Assembly (NCBI RefSeq): GCF_007644035.1
Contig: NZ_VMTV02000165.1
Coordinates: 1-64,000 of the forward strand
DNA length: 64,000 nucleotides
DNA from: Vogesella mureinivorans
GTDB lineage: Bacteria > Pseudomonadota > Gammaproteobacteria > Burkholderiales > Chromobacteriaceae
Direction of reading: 5' to 3'
Positions 54,576-61,600 of the stretch are shown here, piece by piece. The position numbers and the translations under genes are program-made. The number at the start of each line of letters is the position of its first letter. The first letter of the stretch is position 1. The notes under the pieces were generated by a model. It made no database searches. It was not told the origin of the DNA and saw only the letters and a program-made list of their open reading frames with translations.

Positions 54576-54686
54576 GGCGTGGGCTCCGGAGGGTATCGAC
54601 AGTCAGTCGTTTGGCAGCCGGCTTTCTGACAGGCCCGTGGCAGAAAAATTCTCGGGCGGCCGGTGGCCCCTGTGCCCAGCATGCGC

Positions 54687-54875
54687 CTACAGGCGGATAC
54701 CCGCTAGTGCCAGGCCCAGAAACAGCACCCCGCTCACCAGCAGGGCAATGGCCAGGGTATGGATAAACTCGTGCACAGTGGCGCGTTGCCGGCGGTTCAG
54801 CAGCCAGCGCACCACCATCACCAGCACCAGGCACAGCAGGGCCAGACGAAACAGGCGACCTATCATCAAAAGCAT
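54687..54875 (-). CDS. Small two-TM protein (MIGR/MIGRI-type)
   Basis: 62 residues with two hydrophobic segments (about 4-23 and 38-60) separated by a basic loop (NRRQRATVHEF). The N-terminus MLLMIGRLFRLALL resembles the small 'MIGRI' proteins annotated in Neisseriales. No function known. Start may be Met1 (54875) or Met4; no good ribosome site. The 111 bases between it and msrP show no gene. Confidence 0.6.
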   Translation of the reverse strand: MLLMIGRLFRLALLCLVLVMVVRWLLNRRQRATVHEFIHTLAIALLVSGVLFLGLALAGIRL

Positions 54876-54939
54876 CCATCAGCAGGGAGGGCACGATTAT
54901 TGGCAGCGACAGGACAGGTGCGCAAGCCAGCGATGCCTA

Positions 54940-55047
54940 TATAATCGCAGCATTGCCCGGGAGAAGCCTTGAAAAAGGGGCGGCAGAGCCGCAAAGGCCA
55001 CCTGTAGCCACGCTACCCGCCCCTGGCCGACTATCAAAGAGACAACC
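54940..55047 (+). promoter_or_regulatory. Promoter -10 and structured 5' leader of metX-metW
   Basis: TATAAT at 54940-54945 is a perfect -10, though no good -35 is seen. The ~95-base leader folds strongly: AGGGGCGG (54976-54983) pairs with CCGCCCCT (55017-55024), enclosing a perfect hairpin GTAGC-CAC-GCTAC (55004-55016) flush against the closing arm. A competing hairpin CGGC-AGA-GCCG (54981-54991) would disrupt the outer stem. It lies before a methionine gene, so a SAM/methionine-responsive cis element is possible, but it matches no riboswitch consensus I can name. Confidence 0.45.
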
Positions 55048-56190
55048 ATGTCCAGTAACGCATCCTCTGTCGGTATTGTCAGCGCACAACGCGCGCTGTT
55101 CGACACACCCCTGCCGCTTGCCGGCGGTACGGTGCTACCCAGCTACGAGCTGGTATTTGAAACCTACGGCCAGCTGAACGCCGCAGGCAGTAACGCCATC
55201 CTGATCTGCCACGCGCTGTCCGGCCACCACCATGTGGCAGGCCGCTATAGCGAAGACGATAAAGCTGCCGGCTGGTGGGACAATATGATCGGCCCTGGCA
55301 AGCCCATCGATACCAACCGCTTCTTTGTGGTGGGGCTGAACAACCTGGGCGGCTGCCACGGCAGTACCGGCCCGTCCAGTCTCGACCCGGCCAGCGGCCA
55401 ACCCTGGGGCTCGCGCTTTCCGGTGGTCACCGTGCCCGACTGGGTCACGGCGCAAGCCCGCCTGGCCGACCGCCTGGGCGTGGAACGCTGGGCGGCGGTG
55501 ATTGGCGGCAGCCTGGGTGGCATGCAGGCGCTGCAGTGGGCGATCGACTACCCCGACCGCGTGGCCAACGCGCTGGTGATTGCCTCTGCGCCCAAGCTGT
55601 CGGCGCAGAACATCGCCTTTAACGACGTGGCGCGCCAGGCCATCATTACCGACCCCGATTTCTGCGGCGGCGATTTTTACGCCCAGGGCACCATCCCGCG
55701 CCGCGGCCTGCGCCTGGCGCGCATGCTGGGCCACATTACCTATCTGTCCGACGACGGCATGGGCGAGAAATTCGGCCGCATGCTGCGCTCGGGCGAGTAC
55801 AAGTTCGGCTACGACGTGGAGTTCGAGATCGAGAGCTACCTGCGCTATCAGGGCGACAAGTTCTCCGACTACTTTGACGCCAACACCTACCTGCTGATGA
55901 CCAAGGCGCTGGACTACTTCGACCCGGCCAAAGACTACGGCGGCGACCTGGTGGCCGCACTGCAGCGCGCTACCGCCAGCTTCATGGTGGCCAGCTTTAC
56001 CAGCGACTGGCGCTTCTCGCCCGAGCGCTCGCGCGAAACGGTGAAGGCGCTGATCGCCGCCGGCAAGCGCGTGGCCTACGCCGAAATCGAATCCGTACAC
56101 GGCCACGACGCCTTCCTGATGACCGACGAACCCTATATGAACCTGATGCGTGCCTACCTGCAGCGCGTGGCGAAGGAGGTGGCAGCATGA
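55048..56190 (+). CDS. metX: Homoserine O-acyltransferase MetX (probably MetXS)
   Basis: 380 residues of alpha/beta hydrolase fold. Nucleophile Ser155 in [12 protein letters not shown]; Asp and His in [11 protein letters not shown] and [24 protein letters not shown] is the family block. It acylates homoserine as first step of methionine synthesis. Proteobacterial members paired with metW often use succinyl-CoA (MetXS); the acyl donor cannot be fixed here. ATGA overlap with metW. Confidence 0.92.
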   Translation: MSSNASSVGIVSAQRALFDTPLPLAGGTVLPSYELVFETYGQLNAAGSNAILICHALSGHHHVAGRYSEDDKAAGWWDNMIGPGKPIDTNRFFVVGLNNLGGCHGSTGPSSLDPASGQPWGSRFPVVTVPDWVTAQARLADRLGVERWAAVIGGSLGGMQALQWAIDYPDRVANALVIASAPKLSAQNIAFNDVARQAIITDPDFCGGDFYAQGTIPRRGLRLARMLGHITYLSDDGMGEKFGRMLRSGEYKFGYDVEFEIESYLRYQGDKFSDYFDANTYLLMTKALDYFDPAKDYGGDLVAALQRATASFMVASFTSDWRFSPERSRETVKALIAAGKRVAYAEIESVHGHDAFLMTDEPYMNLMRAYLQRVAKEVAA

Positions 56191-56783
56191 GCGCCCCCGC
56201 CAGCCTGCGCCCCGACCTGCAAATGATCGCCGACTGGGTCACGCCGCGTAGCAGCGTGCTCGACCTGGGCTGCGGCGAAGGCGACCTGCTGGCCTGGCTG
56301 CAGGCCCATAAACAGGTATCCGCCTACGGTGTGGATTTCGACGTGAACAACGTGGTGCGCTGTGTCGCGGCCAACGTTAACGCCATCCAGGGTGACCTGG
56401 AGGCCGGCCTGGCCGAGTTCGAAGACCAGCGTTTCGACCACGTGGTGCTGTCGCAAACCATCCAGGCCATGCATAACACCGAGCAGATTTTGCTGGAGAT
56501 GCTGCGCGTTGGCCGCGAAGCCATCGTCACCTTCCCCAACTTTGGCTACTGGGAAAACCGCTGGCAGATTCTGAAAGGCCGCATGCCGGTGTCCGACGAC
56601 ATGCCCTACCAGTGGTACAACACCCCCAACATCCACTGGTGCATGCTGGGCGACTTTGACGCGCTGTGCGCCAAGAACGGCCTGCGCGTGGTAGAGCGGG
56701 TGGTGATGACCGGCGGGCGGCGTGTACACTTCCTGCCCAATCTGCGCGGCAGCCTGGCGTTTTACCGCGTGACGCGCGGCTAA
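56187..56783 (+). CDS. metW: Methionine biosynthesis protein MetW
   Basis: 198 residues of methyltransferase-like fold; SAM motif [17 protein letters not shown] is present. Blocks [17 protein letters not shown] and [13 protein letters not shown] are typical. MetW is needed with MetX for homoserine acylation in several proteobacteria; its own chemistry is unclear. It overlaps metX by 4 bases and is followed by a terminator. Confidence 0.93.
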   Translation: MSAPASLRPDLQMIADWVTPRSSVLDLGCGEGDLLAWLQAHKQVSAYGVDFDVNNVVRCVAANVNAIQGDLEAGLAEFEDQRFDHVVLSQTIQAMHNTEQILLEMLRVGREAIVTFPNFGYWENRWQILKGRMPVSDDMPYQWYNTPNIHWCMLGDFDALCAKNGLRVVERVVMTGGRRVHFLPNLRGSLAFYRVTRG

Positions 56784-56796
56784 GGCCGCAGCAGCC

Positions 56797-56820
56797 ATGG
56801 CGCTTCGGCGCCATTTTTTA
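56797..56820 (+). terminator. Terminator of metXW
   Basis: ATGGCGC with GCGCCAT around a TTCG tetraloop, then six T residues. It lies 13 bases after the metW stop. Confidence 0.88.
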
Positions 56821-56847
56821 TCGATAACAACAAAACGGGAGGCGCGC

Positions 56848-58518
56848 ATGCGCGATATCCGGCAGCAGGGCGCATGGCGCATGCTGATGATCTGGGTGCT
56901 GGGCTTTGCCAGCGGTTTGCCGCTGGCGCTGTCCGGCACCGCCATGCAGGCCTGGCTCACGCTGGACGGTATCGACGTGGCCACCATCGGTTTTCTGAGC
57001 CTGGTGGGCCTGCCGTATACCTTCAAGTTTCTGTGGGCGCCGCTGATGGACCGCTTCGAGCCACCGTGGCTGGGCCGCCGTCGCGGCTGGCTGGTGCTCA
57101 CCCAGCTGGGGCTGGCTGCCGTGCTGCTGGCCATGTCTGGCATGCAGCCGGCCAGTGATGTACAGGGCTTTGCGCTGCTGGCGGTGCTGCTGTCTTTCCT
57201 GTCGGCGTCGCAAGACGTGGTGATCGACGCCTACCGTACCGATGTGGTGCAGCCGGCCGAGCGCGGCCTGGCGTCATCGCTGGGTGTGTTCGGCTACCGC
57301 CTGGCCATGGTGCTGTCCGGTGGTATTGCCATGGTGTGGGCCGACCCGCTTAATGGCAACGGCTGGAACTGGGGTACCGTGTATCAGGTGATGGCCGGCA
57401 TCATGTTGGCCGCAGCGGCCATCTCGCTGCTCTTGGTGCCGCCGGTACCCAAAGACAATGTGGCGCCGGTAAGCGACGCGCGCAACGACCTGAAAGGCTT
57501 TGCCGCCGTGCTGCTGGCGGTGGTCATTGGCTACCAGTTCACCACCCACGTGGCCGCCCCGCTGGCCGAGCGCGTGGTGGCGCCGTTCTACCCCGTGGTG
57601 GCCGAGGCGCCAGCCAGCCCTGCGGCCAACCCTGTGCCGGTAGCCAGTACGGTGCTTGCCAAACCGGCAGAGGCAAGCAAACCTGCAGCTGGCAATGCCG
57701 ACAAGAAGGCTCACCCCAACCAGAAGAAGTGGGTGGATCTGCTATCCCTGCTAATGGGCATGGCCTTTACCCTGCCGCTGGCGTGGTGGGCGGCGCAGAA
57801 GGCCAGGTTTGATACGCTGAACCGCTCGCTGGGCAACTATTTCAGCATGGAAGCCGCCGGGGCGTTTCTGGCGCTGATCATCCTGTACAAGCTGGGCGAC
57901 GCCTTTGCCGGGGCGCTCACCACTACCTTTTTGCTGAAAGGTGTGGGCTTTGCCCAGGCCGAGATCGGCGTGGTGAATAAGGTGATCGGCATCTGGCTCA
58001 CCATCGTCGGCGCGCTGGCCGGCGGCGCGCTGATGCTGCGCCTGGGCCTGTACCGCTCGCTGATGGCCTTTGGCGTGCTGCAGCTGCTGTCCAACCTGGG
58101 CTTCTGGCTGGTGGCCGTGTCGGGCAAAGGCGCGTGGGGCAGCTTTACCTTGCCCGCTTTCGACTGGCTGATCGTGGCGCTGAAAGACAGCAGCGATGTG
58201 GATTACCTGCTGCTGTTTGCCGTGGCGGTGGAAAACCTGTCCAGCGGCATGGGCACTGCGGCCTTTGTGGCCTTCCTGATGGCGCTGTGCAACCAGAAAT
58301 TTACCGCCACCCAGTTCGCGCTGCTGTCGGCCTTTGCCGCGGTTGGCCGCGTGTGGGTGGGGCCGCTGTCTGGCGTGCTTACCGAAAGCGTGGGCTGGCC
58401 GGCGTTCTTTTTGTTTTCTACCGCCGCAGCGGTGCCGGGCCTGCTGATGCTGGCGCGGCTGAAGGCGCGGGTGCAGGCGCTGGACGTGCCCAAGGGGCCG
58501 GTGGCGCTGGACGATTAG
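56848..58518 (+). CDS. ampG: AmpG-family muropeptide permease (MFS)
   Basis: 556 residues with 12-14 TM segments. Typical: GFASGLPLALSGTAMQAWL in TM1, GLPYTFKFLWAPLMDR, and SASQDVVIDAYRTD. It imports anhydromuropeptides for cell-wall recycling. It is longer than E. coli AmpG (491) because of a Pro/Ala/Lys-rich central insertion at about residues 245-300. ATG at 56848 with GGGAGG upstream. Confidence 0.9.
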   Translation: MRDIRQQGAWRMLMIWVLGFASGLPLALSGTAMQAWLTLDGIDVATIGFLSLVGLPYTFKFLWAPLMDRFEPPWLGRRRGWLVLTQLGLAAVLLAMSGMQPASDVQGFALLAVLLSFLSASQDVVIDAYRTDVVQPAERGLASSLGVFGYRLAMVLSGGIAMVWADPLNGNGWNWGTVYQVMAGIMLAAAAISLLLVPPVPKDNVAPVSDARNDLKGFAAVLLAVVIGYQFTTHVAAPLAERVVAPFYPVVAEAPASPAANPVPVASTVLAKPAEASKPAAGNADKKAHPNQKKWVDLLSLLMGMAFTLPLAWWAAQKARFDTLNRSLGNYFSMEAAGAFLALIILYKLGDAFAGALTTTFLLKGVGFAQAEIGVVNKVIGIWLTIVGALAGGALMLRLGLYRSLMAFGVLQLLSNLGFWLVAVSGKGAWGSFTLPAFDWLIVALKDSSDVDYLLLFAVAVENLSSGMGTAAFVAFLMALCNQKFTATQFALLSAFAAVGRVWVGPLSGVLTESVGWPAFFLFSTAAAVPGLLMLARLKARVQALDVPKGPVALDD

Positions 58519-58546
58519 CGGGCCTGCCGGGGCAAGCGTGACACCC

Positions 58547-58570
58547 TGCCGCCTTCGGGCGGCATTTTCT
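58547..58570 (+). terminator. Terminator of ampG
   Basis: TGCCGCC with GGCGGCA around TTCG, then TTTTCTT. It lies 28 bases after the ampG stop. Confidence 0.82.
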
Positions 58571-58659
58571 TGCTCGCCAGCACGCTTTCATTTATCGAAA
58601 TATCACATGCCGGGTGAATGTCGGGGATAATGGCGGCCTGCTTTTTACGGGCCTCCACC

Positions 58660-61600
58660 ATGAAAACCCTGCTTGCCGGCATACTGCTGCTGGCCCCCTT
58701 GTTTAGCCACGCCGCAGGCGTAGCCACGTTCAGCCCGCAGGGCGAGGTGAAGGCGCCGCAACAGGTGCGCATCAGCTTCAGCACCCCCATGGTGCGGCTG
58801 GGCGACAGCCAGGCCGCCGCGCCGCTGCAGTGGGATTGCCGGCTGGACGGCAGCGGCCACTGGGTGGACGACAAGAGCTGGGTGCTGGACCTGCGCACGG
58901 TGCCGGCGGCCGATACCCGCTGCCGTTTCAGCCTCAAAAGCGGGCTGAAAGATGTGCAGGGCGTGGCGCTGGCGGCGGCCAGCTACCAGTTTGCCACCGG
59001 CGCGCCCAGCATCGTGCAGAGTTGGCCGCAAGACGGCGAGCGCATCGAGGAAGACCAGGCCTTTGTGCTGCGCCTGAACGCCCGCCGCAGCAGCCTGCCC
59101 GGCCTGTACTGCCAGAGCTCGGCGCTGGCCGAACGCCTGCCCTTGCAGCCGCTGCCCGCCGCCGAGCGCCAGCGCCTGCTGCAACACCTGAAGCTGGAAA
59201 AAGACGCCGCCAGCGTGCTGACCGTGCGTTGCGGCCAACGTTTGTCAGCAGACAGCAAGGTATCGCTGCACAACCCGCGCCCCGGCGAGGCCGAGCGGCT
59301 GGATTTCCGCGTGCGCCCGCCGTTTAGCGCCACCCTCAGCTGCACCCGTGACAACGCACGCGGTGCCTGCATCCCGTTCAAACCCATCAGCCTGGTGTTC
59401 AGCTCGCCGGTGCCAGCCGCACAGGCCGCCGCCATCCGCCTGCAAGGCGAGGGCGAGGCCAACGCCCGTACCCCGCAGCTGGATGGGCAGCGCGGCGAGC
59501 CGGTAGACAGCATCCAGTTCAAGCCGCCGTTTACCCCGCTGCAGACGCTGCAGTTGCAGCTGCCCGACGGCCTGGTGGACGAGGTTGGCCGCAAGCTGGT
59601 GAACGCCGCCAAGTTTCCGCTGGCCGTACGTATTGGCGATTTTCCGCCGCTGGCCAAGTTTGCCGCCGCGCCGTTCGGCATTATCGAAGCCGGCAGCGAC
59701 GCCAGCCTGCCGGTAACGCTGCGCGGCGTGGAAGCCGGGCTGCCGCTGCGCAGCGTGTCGCTAACCGGCCAGGGCGTGCTGGCGCGTGACGACCGCAACA
59801 TGATGCGCTGGCTGGGCAAGGTGCTGCGCTACCACGAAAGCACGCTGCCGCAAGGCAAGGGCAAAGAGGTGGAAAGCCGCCGCCTGTCGCTGCTGAAAAA
59901 ACTGCCGCAGGCGCGCAAGCTGCCGCTACCCGCACAGCCGGACGCCAAGGGGCGCTGGCCGTTTGAGGTGGTAGGCATACCGCTGCCGCAGCGCGGCCTG
60001 CACGTGGTGGAAATCGAATCGCGCCTGCTGGGCCGCGCGCTGCTGGGCAGCAAGGCGCCGATGTACGTGCGTAGCGCGGCGCTGGTGACCAACCTCGCGG
60101 TGCACCTGAAGCGCTCGCCGGAAAACGCTGCGGTGTGGGTCACCTCGCTGGACCGCGCCGTGCCGCAAGCAGACGCGCTGGTGAGCGTGTACGACTGCCG
60201 CGAAACCCTGCTGTGGCAGGGCCGCACCGGCAAGGACGGCGTGGCGCGCATCGCCAAACCGCTGCCGGAGGCGCAGTGCGACGGGCCGGAAAGCCTGGAG
60301 GGCCTGTTTGTTACCGCCCGCCTGAAAATGGCCAACGGCAGCGAGGACGTGTCCTTTGTGCGCAGCGGCTGGAACCGCGGCATCGAAAGCTGGCGCTTTC
60401 CCTTCCCCACCAGCAGCGGCGAGCAGCCAGCGGTGGTAGCGCACAGCATTCTGGACCGCAGCCTGCTGCGTGCCGGCGAAACGGTGTCGATGAAGCACCT
60501 GCTGCGGGTGCAGAACAGCCGCGGCCTGGCGCTGCTGAAAGCCGGCGAGCTGCCGGAAAGCGTGCGCATCAAGCACGACGCCAGCGACGACGAATTCGTG
60601 CTGCCGTTGCAATGGCGCCGTGGCCGCTACGCCGACACCACGTTTACCCTGCCCAAGGAAGCCAAGCTGGGCGAATACAGCATTTATCTGCTGCGTAAAG
60701 GCAGCCGCAGCAGTGGCGACGCGCAGCCGGCCTCGCTGGCGCTGGACGGCTACGAGCTGTACAGCGGTAACTTCCGCGTGGAAGCGTTCCGCCTGCCGGT
60801 GATGCGCGGGCGCATCGGCTACCCGGCTAGTGCCGGTATCGCCGCCGAGCGCTTGCCGCTAAGCGTGAACCTGGCTTGGGGCAACGGCGGCGCAGCGCGC
60901 AACTGGCCGCTGCAAGTGAGCGCCATGCTGCAAGCGCGCTACGAGCAGCCGCGCGGCTACGACGGCTTCAGCTTCAACCCGCCGCAGGCCGGCGACGAGG
61001 ACGATGAGGCCGATAGCAGCAGCCGGCTGGATGGCAAGGTGGTGCTGGATAAAGCCCCGCTGCAGCTGGACGCCAACGGCAACGGCAAGCTGGCCATCGA
61101 CAAGCTGCCCGCGCTGGACCGGCCGTACTGGCTGCTGGCCGAAGCCAGCCTGCGCGACCCGTCCGGCGAAACGCAGACCCTGTCGCGCATGGTGCCGCTA
61201 TGGCCGGCGGCGCTGCAGGTAGGCGTGGCGGTGGACGACTGGGTATCGGTAGGGCGCACGCTCAATGTCAAAACCGTGGTGCTGGATACGCTGGGCAAGC
61301 CGCAAGTTGGCCGCAAGGTCACGCTGCGCCTGGCCAGCCACCATTACCTGTCCAGCCGCAAACGGCTGGTGGGTGGCTTCTACGCCTGGGAGCACAGCCA
61401 CGAGCGTAGCGACGAGGGCAAGCTGTGCAGCGGCACCACCGACGCCAGCGGCCTGCTGCTGTGCGAGCTGTCGCCCAAAGAAGAAGGCAATCTGGAAGTG
61501 ATTGCCGAGGTAGAAGACGACAAAGGCCACACCGCGCGCGCGGCGCAGCAGGTGTGGGTAAGCCGCCACGACGAGGTGTGGTTCGACGTGGCCGACAACG

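Noticed and set aside
54946-55047. A SAM-II or SAH riboswitch call for the metX leader
   Set aside because: Position is suggestive, but I could not lay the conserved core of any known class on the sequence; kept only as an unnamed structured leader.
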